Assembly (NCBI GenBank): GCA_910586905.1 | Contig: CAJUIV010000016.1 | Span: 1-35,072, forward strand | Reading direction: 5' to 3' | Source of the DNA: an uncultured Christensenellaceae bacterium | GTDB lineage: Bacteria > Bacillota > Clostridia > Christensenellales > CAG-314 | DNA: 35,072 bases | Shown: positions 1 through 6,091 of the stretch, in pieces | How positions within the stretch are numbered: position 1 is the stretch's first letter | How the letters are laid out: each line of letters opens with the position of its first letter | Position numbers and translations under genes: made by a program | Notes under the pieces: generated by a model | Told to the model about the DNA's origin: nothing | The model's database searches: none | What the model saw: only the letters and a program-made list of their open reading frames with translations

Positions 1-65
1 TAATTTTGACATTGTATAACCTCGAAAACCTATATAATAATTATCAATTTTTGAGAATAAAATAC

Positions 66-94
66 TTGACAGTCTCAGATATAGAGACTAAAAT
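66..94 (+). promoter_or_regulatory. Promoter with palindromic spacer upstream of the first gene
   Basis: TTGACA (66-71), a 17-bp spacer and TAAAAT (89-94) form a near-consensus sigma-A promoter. The spacer itself is an inverted repeat, AGTCTC (71-76) and GAGACT (84-89) separated by 7 bp, which would suit a dimeric repressor. The predicted start near 101 leaves a leader of about 160 nt. The rest of positions 1-261 is very AT-rich; it holds a 10-bp direct repeat AATTATCAAT (39-48 and 104-113) and no other gene that I can see. Confidence 0.6.
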
Positions 95-261
95 AATTAT
101 GACAATTATCAATAATTCAAAACTTTTTAAAAGGTATTTAAACGGCGATTATTAAGTTTTAATTTTTGTTTTAAATGTCGACTTATTAAAATAAAATTTT
201 TCGGTTTTCTTGCTAAAAGTGCAATTTGAAATTATAGTTGAGTTTTATTGGAAAAATTATT

Positions 262-675
262 ATGGTAAAAGAAAATATTGAAAACGAAGTTTTGTATGAA
301 AAGGAATTTCCCTCTGTAAATTTTCCTGATGTCAGCGATGAAGAAAGCGCTGAATTGAGAAAAAAATTGGCGGAGCTTTCCCGTAAGTACAATAGCGCTC
401 CTTTAATTCCTATTGCCGGCAAATCTGCTCTTCAAAATTTGTTTATAAGCGAAGCGGTGAGTATTTCCGATTTGATGGAGATAAATTTAAAGATTACAAA
501 ACGTAAAGACGGAATCGAAGCCGTTTTCGTTTCGGAATCTTTTGTCGACATGCAGTCTTTTTCGGCGCTGTTCGGTTTGTGCGACGATTCGATTATCATT
601 AAATCGCCGGATAAAACCAATCGTTTGGAGCTTAACTGTTTTTTGAGAACGCACGTTCCGCAAACTGATTTATAA
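262..675 (+). CDS. Unknown small acidic protein (137 aa)
   Basis: I do not recognise this protein. It is a soluble-looking, acidic 137-residue product without signal peptide, membrane segment or cysteine motif. The N-terminal half is Glu/Lys rich and probably helical (around residues 24-42), and the C-terminal half alternates charged and hydrophobic residues like a small alpha/beta domain. I chose the ATG at 262 over the upstream in-frame TTG at 238, because neither has a clear ribosome site and ATG is the stronger codon. A consensus promoter lies at 66-94. The next gene has its own promoter starting 27 bp after the stop, so this gene is probably monocistronic. The codon pattern resembles its neighbours, so I think it is real, but its function is unknown. 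Confidence 0.6.
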   Translation: MVKENIENEVLYEKEFPSVNFPDVSDEESAELRKKLAELSRKYNSAPLIPIAGKSALQNLFISEAVSISDLMEINLKITKRKDGIEAVFVSESFVDMQSFSALFGLCDDSIIIKSPDKTNRLELNCFLRTHVPQTDL

Positions 676-701
676 TTTTTCTTATTTGTCGTTTATAATA
701 A

Positions 702-730
702 TTGACAGAAAAAGCGACGGTATATATAAT
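702..730 (+). promoter_or_regulatory. Consensus promoter of the lysine riboswitch/lysW unit
   Basis: TTGACA (702-707), 17 bp, TATAAT (725-730): a perfect sigma-A promoter. Transcription should begin near 737, just before the first stem of the lysine riboswitch at 751. Confidence 0.85.
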
Positions 731-750
731 TTAAACGTAACTTAAAATCA

Positions 751-916
751 AGATAGAGGCGCGGTTTTTATGACAAACCAAGACGATAGGGTAAAACGTC
801 TTGGCGGTAAAGGAAAAACTGCCGAAGCGGTCTTGCTTTCCCTAAAAGCGGACAAGCTGGGCGCAAGGAAAAAATCTTTGCGACTGTCGCGTTCTTTCAG
901 ACGCGTTGAGCTATTA
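751..916 (+). promoter_or_regulatory. Lysine riboswitch (L box) aptamer
   Basis: The leader shows the conserved order of the lysine riboswitch. GATAGAGGCGCG (752-763) is the 5' side of P1/P2, and GAGCTATT (908-915) closes P1 (GATAG 752-756 with CTATT 911-915). The core block GGTAAAGGAAAAACTGCCG (805-823) runs into AAGC (824-827), the counterpart of the consensus GAAAGGGGA...GCCGAAGC. GCTGGGCGC (856-864) follows P3, a P4 hairpin (CGCAA/TTTGCG) ends at ACTGTC (883-888), and P5 is CGCG/CGCG at 888-905. The aptamer sits between a consensus promoter and an intrinsic terminator ahead of a transporter gene, so it most likely acts by lysine-dependent premature termination. An open frame from 770 crosses the aptamer but is not a believable coding sequence. 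Confidence 0.92.
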
Positions 917-938
917 AATATTAAACCGTTTTTTTCGG

Positions 939-970
939 TCGCGATATTTGGTAGTATCGCGATTTTTTGT
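939..970 (+). terminator. Lysine-riboswitch expression-platform terminator
   Basis: TCGCGATA (939-946), an 8-nt loop and TATCGCGA (955-962) make a perfect 8-bp stem followed by TTTTTTGTTT. It lies between the aptamer and the ribosome site (AAAGGCGG, 983-990) of the transporter, exactly where a lysine-responsive attenuator belongs. I did not map the competing antiterminator pairing. Confidence 0.88.
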
Positions 971-997
971 TTAATAAATTCAAAAGGCGGTTTTTTT

Positions 998-2614
998 ATG
1001 GTAGGGACATTTTGGGCTTTCGTACCCGCTATTGTAGCTATTGCTTTGGCTTTGGTTACAAGGCAGGTTTATTTATCTTTATTTGCCGGTATATTTGTCG
1101 GCGCTATGTTTTTCGCAAGCGGAAATCCATTGTTCGCTTTGGAAACGATGTTTACCGTTATGAGCGAAAAAGTGGGCGAAAACGCGCCCATATTGGTATT
1201 TTTGGTTGTCCTCGGTATATTCGTTATTCTTATGCAAAAGTCGGGCGGGGCGGCTGCTTACGGCGCGTGGGCGCAGCGCAAAATCAAATCTCAGCGCGGA
1301 GCATTGGGAGCAACCGCTTTGCTGGGATGTCTTGTGTTTGTCGACGACTATTTCAACTGTTTAACCGTCGGTTCGGTTATGAAACCCGTAACGGACAAGT
1401 TTAAGGTATCGCACTCCAAGCTTGCGTGGATAATCGACAGTACCGCCGCGCCTGTGTGTATAATCGCGCCGATTTCGTCTTGGGCGGCTGCAGTTATGGG
1501 CGAATTACAGGGTAACAATATGACGGTGTTTATCCTTACCATACCTTTCAACGTCTACGCTTTGCTTACGATAATTATGGTGTTCGTATTTTGTCTTATG
1601 GGCGTATCTTTCGGAAAAATGCGTAAGGATGAAAAAATCGCAAACGAAACGGGAGACTTAGATGCCGGCGAGCCGTTTAACGAAAGCGAAACCGTTATCA
1701 CTCCGTCGTCAAACGCCAAAGTGCGCAATCTTATAATTCCCGTCGCCGTGCTTATCGTATGCTGTATTTTCGGTATGTTGTACACGGGCGGAATTTTTAC
1801 GGGAGCAAACGTCGTAGACGCTTTTGCTAACTGCGACGCCGGTATGAGTCTTGCAATCGGTTCTACTATCGCGCTCGTTATAGTTTCAGTTTACTATCTT
1901 TGCGCGCGTGCGGTATCGTTTAAGGATATGATGTCAAGTATAACCGAGGGCTTTAAAACGATGGCTCCGGCAATACTTATTTTAACCTTCGCTTGGACGT
2001 TATCCGCAATTATGGGGTCGAAAGGAGGTTACCTCGACGCGCAGGGGTTTGTTAAAAACACTCTCACGGGCGTTAAACTCGGAGCGTTTTTCCCCGCGGT
2101 GTTCTTTTTGCTGGCTTGCGGCATCGCTTTTGCGACGGGAACGTCTTGGGGGACTTTCACGGTTCTTATACCTATTGCCACAACTATTTTGGGTACGGAA
2201 GTAAATGCGCTCACTCTGATAACGGTTTCTGCCACGCTTGGAGGCGCGGTATTCGGCGACCATCTATCTCCCATATCCGATACTACGATTTTGTCTTCTA
2301 CGGGAGCGGCTTGCAATCACGTAAATCACGTTAAAACTCAAATGCCTTACGCCGCGCTTATTGCTGTTATAGCTTTCGTCGCGTATCTTGTAGGCGGGGC
2401 GTCGTCGTCGCTCGGTATAGCGTGGTGCGCGGTTATAACTTTTGTTTCGGCGGTCGTGATGTTCGCGGGTTCCGTTTTAGTAATAAAACTTATTATCCGT
2501 AAAAAGGAAGCGGTTATTTCGTCCAATCAAACGGATTCGTTAAATACCGAGAGCGCATCCGCAAGCGAAAATTATTGGGAAAAACAATCGGATAAAGCGG
2601 ACGAGTCGTTATAA
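998..2614 (+). CDS. lysW: NhaC-family Na+/H+ antiporter-type lysine transporter (LysW-like)
   Basis: This 538-aa polytopic membrane protein belongs to the NhaC antiporter superfamily. Its N terminus (VGTFWAFVPAIVAIALALVT) is typical, and the family core FVDDYFNCLTVGSVMKP followed by DSTAAPVCIIAPISSWAA is present, as is the late GDHLSPISDTTILSS segment. About a dozen hydrophobic segments are visible, with a polar cytoplasmic-type loop around residues 210-240 and a charged tail. The ATG at 998 has a ribosome site AAAGGCGG 7 nt upstream. The longer frame from 770 would translate through the riboswitch and terminator and is rejected. NhaC-family members under lysine riboswitches have been proposed as lysine transporters named LysW. 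The substrate here is inferred from the riboswitch, so import of lysine when the amino acid is scarce is the best guess. Confidence 0.88.
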   Translation: MVGTFWAFVPAIVAIALALVTRQVYLSLFAGIFVGAMFFASGNPLFALETMFTVMSEKVGENAPILVFLVVLGIFVILMQKSGGAAAYGAWAQRKIKSQRGALGATALLGCLVFVDDYFNCLTVGSVMKPVTDKFKVSHSKLAWIIDSTAAPVCIIAPISSWAAAVMGELQGNNMTVFILTIPFNVYALLTIIMVFVFCLMGVSFGKMRKDEKIANETGDLDAGEPFNESETVITPSSNAKVRNLIIPVAVLIVCCIFGMLYTGGIFTGANVVDAFANCDAGMSLAIGSTIALVIVSVYYLCARAVSFKDMMSSITEGFKTMAPAILILTFAWTLSAIMGSKGGYLDAQGFVKNTLTGVKLGAFFPAVFFLLACGIAFATGTSWGTFTVLIPIATTILGTEVNALTLITVSATLGGAVFGDHLSPISDTTILSSTGAACNHVNHVKTQMPYAALIAVIAFVAYLVGGASSSLGIAWCAVITFVSAVVMFAGSVLVIKLIIRKKEAVISSNQTDSLNTESASASENYWEKQSDKADESL

Positions 2615-2804
2615 TAACTGATTTTCGGATTGATTTTTTCAAGAAAACCGAATTGAAATTTTTTCGGGCGGGTTTTAATTTCAAGTATTAAATAACTGCT
2701 GATATCAGCAAAAAATCAGTCGAATTATGTTTGAAAAACGCTTGCCGCAAAATTTACCTTAAGGGTTTTTAGAACAAATAAGTATTTAGCGTTGATATTG
2801 AAAG

Positions 2805-2843
2805 TAAAAAACTGCCGCCGCCGAGATACTCGGCAGCGGCAGT
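2805..2843 (-). terminator. Terminator of the M29 aminopeptidase gene
   Basis: Arms ACTGCCGC-C-GCCGAG (2811-2825) and CTCGGC-A-GCGGCAGT (2829-2843) pair with one C/A mismatch around a 3-nt loop. Read on the minus strand the hairpin is followed by TTTTTACTTTC, so it ends the minus-strand gene. Between 2615 and 2804 I see only weak inverted repeats (for example TTGAAATT 2653-2660 with AATTTCAA 2677-2684) and no clear terminator for lysW. Confidence 0.8.
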
Positions 2844-2882
2844 TTGCTAATAAATAACTGCGAAAAAACTCCGTCAAAAGTT

Positions 2883-4115
2883 TTATATAATCCAATCGCC
2901 GTCGCGGAAAATCGGTACGACCTTTCCGTCGTAACCTATGCCGTCGATATCGATATCTTTTGTTCCTACCATAAAGTCTACGTGCTGTATGCTTTGGTTC
3001 ATACCGCGTGCGGCAAGTTGTTCGTCCGTCATATCGTTTCCGCCTTTAACAGTGGTGGGGTAGCTTGCTCCGAACGCCAAGTGGCAGCTTGCGTTTTCGT
3101 CGAACAACGTGTTGTAAAAGAGAATACCGCTTTGCGCTATGGGTGAATTTTTGCCGATAAGAGCAATTTCTCCCAGCGAAAGTACGCCTTCGTCGCTTTC
3201 GAGCAGTCCTTTTAACGCGTCGTATCCTATTTTGGCTTTGTAATCTACAACCTTGCCGTCTTTAAACGTTATCGAAAAATCGTCGATTACGTTGCCGTTG
3301 TTAACAAGCGGAAGCGCGTTTACGACAGTGCCGTCTATTTTGCGGTTATGCGGAGCGGTAAATACCTCTTCCGTGGGCATATTAGCCGTAAAAGGTACGC
3401 CGTCTTGTCCGTCTTCCTCCGCGGCAATCCAAACGTGTCCTTCCGCAAGTCCGACTTTCAAATCGGTTCCGGTTTTGTTTTTCATATGGATATATTCGAA
3501 ATTGTGTTCCGTAAGGAATTTCGCGCGGGAAACCAGCGTTTCTATATGTTTTCTCCACGCTGCGGTCGGGTCCGGAGTATCCAACCTCATTATGCGCGCT
3601 ATCGCGTCCCACATTTTGTCTACCGCGACATTTACGGGGTCGTTCGGGAAAACCTGTTTAGCCCATTCCGGCGTCGGTACGGAAACAATAGTCCATCTAA
3701 GATAGTTAGACATCGTTGCGTTGCGGAAAAGCTGTCTTGCCGTTTGAAATGCTATTTGGTAAGCGGAAAGCTTGTTCGCGTCGCATCCTTTGTATTTATT
3801 CGGGTCTTCCGCGGAGATGGAAATCAAACAGCATTTGCGGTCTATAAAGTAGTTCCACAATTCCGTTTGATATTTGGGAATATCGCAAATCGCGTCTTTT
3901 GTTGCGTTTAACATATTGATTCTGTCAAGTTTTTCGTCGCGCCATTCCATATGTACTTTTTTCGCGCCGAATTCGTAAGCTTTTTGAGCAATTAAATGGG
4001 CGAAATCCTGACAATTGACGTCGCAGCGTATAACTACTTCTTGTCCTTTTTGCATATTCGCTCCCACGCGTACCGCAAGTTCGGCAAAGTTTTGTAATTG
4101 TTTTTCCGTAAGCAT
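2883..4115 (-). CDS. M29-family metallo-aminopeptidase
   Basis: A cytoplasmic 410-aa exopeptidase of family M29 (AmpS/PepS/AmpT/aminopeptidase II type), which removes N-terminal residues from peptides with a two-metal centre. With the start at 4115 the five family metal ligands fall at Glu250, Glu316, His345, His378 and Asp380, the same numbering as in thermophilic aminopeptidase T. They lie in NMPTEEVFTAPH, LSLGEIALIG, ASCHLAFG and HVDFM. This supports the ATG at 4115, preceded by AGGAGA 6 nt upstream, over an in-frame start 11 codons earlier. A consensus promoter lies at 4163-4191. The hairpin GCAAGTT/AACTTGC (4131-4146) sits in the leader just before the ribosome site and might modulate translation. 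The gene is monocistronic, with its own terminator. Confidence 0.93.
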   Translation of the reverse strand: MLTEKQLQNFAELAVRVGANMQKGQEVVIRCDVNCQDFAHLIAQKAYEFGAKKVHMEWRDEKLDRINMLNATKDAICDIPKYQTELWNYFIDRKCCLISISAEDPNKYKGCDANKLSAYQIAFQTARQLFRNATMSNYLRWTIVSVPTPEWAKQVFPNDPVNVAVDKMWDAIARIMRLDTPDPTAAWRKHIETLVSRAKFLTEHNFEYIHMKNKTGTDLKVGLAEGHVWIAAEEDGQDGVPFTANMPTEEVFTAPHNRKIDGTVVNALPLVNNGNVIDDFSITFKDGKVVDYKAKIGYDALKGLLESDEGVLSLGEIALIGKNSPIAQSGILFYNTLFDENASCHLAFGASYPTTVKGGNDMTDEQLAARGMNQSIQHVDFMVGTKDIDIDGIGYDGKVVPIFRDGDWII

Positions 4116-4162
4116 TTCAATTCTCCTATCGCAAGTTTTAACTTGCAAAAATTTATATTGTA

Positions 4163-4191
4163 ATTATACAAAAGCTAATAAATAAAGTCAA
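4163..4191 (-). promoter_or_regulatory. Promoter of the M29 aminopeptidase gene
   Basis: On the minus strand: TTGACT (complement of 4186-4191), 17 bp, TATAAT (complement of 4163-4168). The predicted start near 4156 gives a 40-nt leader containing a short hairpin next to the ribosome site. Confidence 0.8.
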
Positions 4192-4233
4192 TAAAATGCG
4201 ACGTTAAACGCTAAACGGCAGGTTAAATCCTTA

Positions 4234-4262
4234 TTGACATATTGACCGCTATTAGTTATAAT
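4234..4262 (+). promoter_or_regulatory. Promoter of the cyclophilin gene
   Basis: TTGACA (4234-4239), 17 bp, TATAAT (4257-4262): perfect consensus. The leader from about 4269 is about 108 nt; I recognise no riboswitch in it. Confidence 0.85.
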
Positions 4263-4376
4263 TTAAACTGACTTTACCGTCTTCAATCCGCGTTTACGGT
4301 TATTGCGCGCGTGCGGTCGTCGGTTAAGTTACCGTCGTAATGATGTTATATACGCAAAAATAAAAGGAGATTAAAT

Positions 4377-4895
4377 ATGCAAAACCCGCAAGTAACAATC
4401 ACAATGCAAAACGGCAAACAAATAGTTTTGGAATTATATCCGCAAGTTGCGCCTAACACCGTAAACAATTTTATAAGTCTTGTAAGCAAGGGTTTTTACA
4501 ACGGTTTGATTTTTCATCGCGTCATCCGCGGATTTATGATTCAGGGCGGCTGTCCCGACGGCAGAGGAACTGGCGGTCCCGGATACGCAATAAAAGGCGA
4601 GTTCAATCAAAACGGTTTTAAAAACGATTTAAAGCACGAAAGAGGCGTAATTTCTATGGCTCGCGCTATGAATCCGGACAGCGCGGGCAGTCAGTTTTTT
4701 ATTATGCATAAAAACGCGCCGCATTTAGACGGAGCGTACGCGGCTTTCGGCAAAGTTACAAGCGGTATGGAAGCGGTGGACGAAATAGCCGAAGAATACG
4801 TCGACTTTAACGACCGTCCGTATTCTAAGCAGGTTATAAAAACCGTTACCGTCGATACGTTCGGAGAAGTTTACCCCGAACCCGTTAAAGCGTAA
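4377..4895 (+). CDS. ppiB: Cyclophilin-type peptidyl-prolyl cis-trans isomerase
   Basis: A 172-aa single-domain cyclophilin without signal peptide, so cytoplasmic; it speeds proline isomerisation during protein folding. The family signature is clear: FHRVIRGFMIQGGCPDGRG (catalytic Arg in HRVI, about residues 42-62), GEFNQNGFKNDLKHERGVISMARAM, the SAGSQFFIM strand and HLDGAYAAFGKV near residues 115-130. Length is typical for small bacterial PpiB-type enzymes. AAGGAG lies 7 nt before the ATG. The gene stands alone between its own promoter and a strong hairpin. Which pathway depends on it cannot be told from context. Confidence 0.93.
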   Translation: MQNPQVTITMQNGKQIVLELYPQVAPNTVNNFISLVSKGFYNGLIFHRVIRGFMIQGGCPDGRGTGGPGYAIKGEFNQNGFKNDLKHERGVISMARAMNPDSAGSQFFIMHKNAPHLDGAYAAFGKVTSGMEAVDEIAEEYVDFNDRPYSKQVIKTVTVDTFGEVYPEPVKA

Positions 4896-5023
4896 TTCGA
4901 ACCGATTTATAGCGTTTCTTCTTTAAAGACGGACAAGCGTTAATACAAATGTTTGATGAACTTAACAGTCAAACGCAAAATAAAGAATTTTTATAATAAG
5001 TTTTTGATTATTTTTATTATTTA

Positions 5024-5056
5024 AAACGGCTTAAATCCAACCGATTTAAGCCGTTT
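5024..5056. terminator. Bidirectional terminator between cyclophilin and barstar genes
   Basis: A perfect 14-bp stem, AAACGGCTTAAATC (5024-5037) with GATTTAAGCCGTTT (5043-5056), has a 5-nt loop. T-rich sequence on both sides suits the two convergent genes. Confidence 0.8.
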
Positions 5057-5096
5057 GTGTTTAGTTCTATTGTTCGATATGTTTCCCTGCTCGGCG

Positions 5097-5345
5097 TCAG
5101 CGCATAACGGTAAATTTTATAAGCCGATTTTCTTCTTCTATAATTTTAAATATTTCCGCAAGATTTTGTCCGTCTTCGAAACAGGCGAAATTTAAAACTT
5201 CAATTTCCAAATCCTGTTCTATACCCCGCGCTCCGTCGATAAACGCGTCGTAATTCAAACCGTACATTTCTTCGAATACTTTTTGCATTTCCGAAAGAAA
5301 GCTTTTTTTTGTACGGCAAACATCACAATCCACGGTTACTTTCAT
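5097..5345 (-). CDS. Barstar-family ribonuclease inhibitor
   Basis: An 82-aa cytoplasmic protein with the barstar layout. The helix carrying the inhibitory residues reads MYGLNYDAFIDGARG (27-41), against YYGENLDALWDCLTG in barstar. Tyr28, Asp33 and Asp37 match barstar Tyr29, Asp35 and Asp39, the residues that plug the barnase active site. The ATG at 5345 overlaps the stop of the upstream barnase-like gene as ATGA and has GAGG 6 nt before it, so the two are translationally coupled. Its expected role is to protect the cell from any RNase that folds before export. It has many Cys and acidic residues and is slightly shorter than the 89-residue Bacillus protein. An in-frame extension to 5462 lies inside the RNase gene and is not used. 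Confidence 0.85.
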   Translation of the reverse strand: MKVTVDCDVCRTKKSFLSEMQKVFEEMYGLNYDAFIDGARGIEQDLEIEVLNFACFEDGQNLAEIFKIIEEENRLIKFTVMR

Positions 5346-5989
5346 ACGAACCTCATTATCGAAAAACTTTCGTAGTGATCGCTTGTATAGAAGATAAGAA
5401 AGTCCGAAGAAAATACTATCCGCAAAGCGTTTCTGTTTCCTCCGCGATAACCTATATCGCATTCGGTATACGTTCTGTTGCTTGCTTTGGGCAGTAAGCC
5501 TTCGCGGTTTTGAAACGTGCCGCCGGTATAGCTTAATTTGTTTTGCGCGTTATAGTTGTTTTTTACGTAGTTTGAACTTGAACTGTAATTACTGGGCAGT
5601 TTGTGATACAGGTAAATGTACGCGCCGACTTCTTCTTTGGTATTGTAAATTCCCTTTTCCGTTACGTTTATGTTAGAAAGCGTAACGGTTATAACGTTCA
5701 TACCGTAGTCGTTAAAATTATCGTCGGGTTTTTCGTTTCCGTTGCCGTTGTTATTTCCGTCGTCGGGATTGTTATCGCCGTCGTCAGGCTTCTCGTCGGG
5801 CGCAGTGTCGTCTTTGTCGTCGGTGTCGGTTGAAGGAGGAGTAATCACAGTGCCGTCTCCGCCTGACGGATTGCCGGGTTTATTCGTCGGCGAACCGTAT
5901 ATATAGTCCAACAAATCGCAGCCCGCGGGAAATACTATAGCCGTTAGAAGCAGCGTTAATATCAATATAATCGAAAGAATTTTTTTCAT
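5342..5989 (-). CDS. Lipid-anchored barnase-like guanyl-specific ribonuclease
   Basis: 215 aa: a signal peptide with a lipobox-like end (PAGC, Cys24), a low-complexity Asp/Asn/Gly/Pro linker (about 35-95), then a barnase domain (113-215). Matches include YHKLPSNY (128-135), the guanine-recognition segment QNREG (160-164), and the catalytic residues Glu176, Arg186, Arg190 and His205, equal to barnase Glu73, Arg83, Arg87 and His102 (last in SDHY). The protein should be tethered outside the membrane and cut RNA. Two oddities: Ser138 occupies the place of barnase Lys27 in an ungapped alignment, and the segment before QNREG is about 8 residues shorter, so activity needs testing. It has its own promoter but almost no leader and no ribosome site. 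The barstar gene follows by a 4-nt overlap. Confidence 0.87.
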   Translation of the reverse strand: MKKILSIILILTLLLTAIVFPAGCDLLDYIYGSPTNKPGNPSGGDGTVITPPSTDTDDKDDTAPDEKPDDGDNNPDDGNNNGNGNEKPDDNFNDYGMNVITVTLSNINVTEKGIYNTKEEVGAYIYLYHKLPSNYSSSSNYVKNNYNAQNKLSYTGGTFQNREGLLPKASNRTYTECDIGYRGGNRNALRIVFSSDFLIFYTSDHYESFSIMRFV

Positions 5990-5997
5990 ATAGTTAT

Positions 5998-6026
5998 ATT
6001 TTATCCAAATTTCATCGGTTAATCAA
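5998..6026 (-). promoter_or_regulatory. Promoter of the barnase/barstar pair
   Basis: On the minus strand: TTGATT (complement of 6021-6026), 17 bp, TAAAAT (complement of 5998-6003). The start predicted near 5991 is only about 2 nt before the ATG at 5989, so the transcript may be leaderless; no ribosome site is present. Confidence 0.55.
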
Positions 6027-6040
6027 CCGAATCGGCCGAA

Positions 6041-6079
6041 TTTATCCCGAAAAAAGATTTTTACTTTTTTCGGGATAAA
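6041..6079. terminator. Hairpin after the OB-fold lipoprotein gene
   Basis: A perfect 16-bp stem, TTTATCCCGAAAAAAG (6041-6056) with CTTTTTTCGGGATAAA (6064-6079), lies between the large lipoprotein gene and the barnase promoter. It lacks a classic T-run after the stem on the minus strand, so termination is likely but not certain. Confidence 0.5.
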
Positions 6080-6091
6080 AGACGTAACCGA

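Noticed and set aside
6..38. Second promoter at the left edge (TTGACA at 6-11 with TATAAT at 33-38)
   Set aside because: The spacer of 21 bp is too long; the promoter at 66-94 is far better.
770..997. N-terminal extension of the NhaC-family gene to the ATG at 770
   Set aside because: It lies inside the lysine riboswitch and its terminator; the ATG at 998 has a ribosome site and the conserved family N terminus.
3253..3911. Plus-strand open frames opposite the aminopeptidase gene
   Set aside because: They are shadows of a clearly conserved minus-strand gene and have no motif, promoter or ribosome site.
4116..4148. Eleven-codon extension of the M29 aminopeptidase
   Set aside because: It overlaps the ribosome site, and the known metal-ligand numbering fits the ATG at 4115 exactly.
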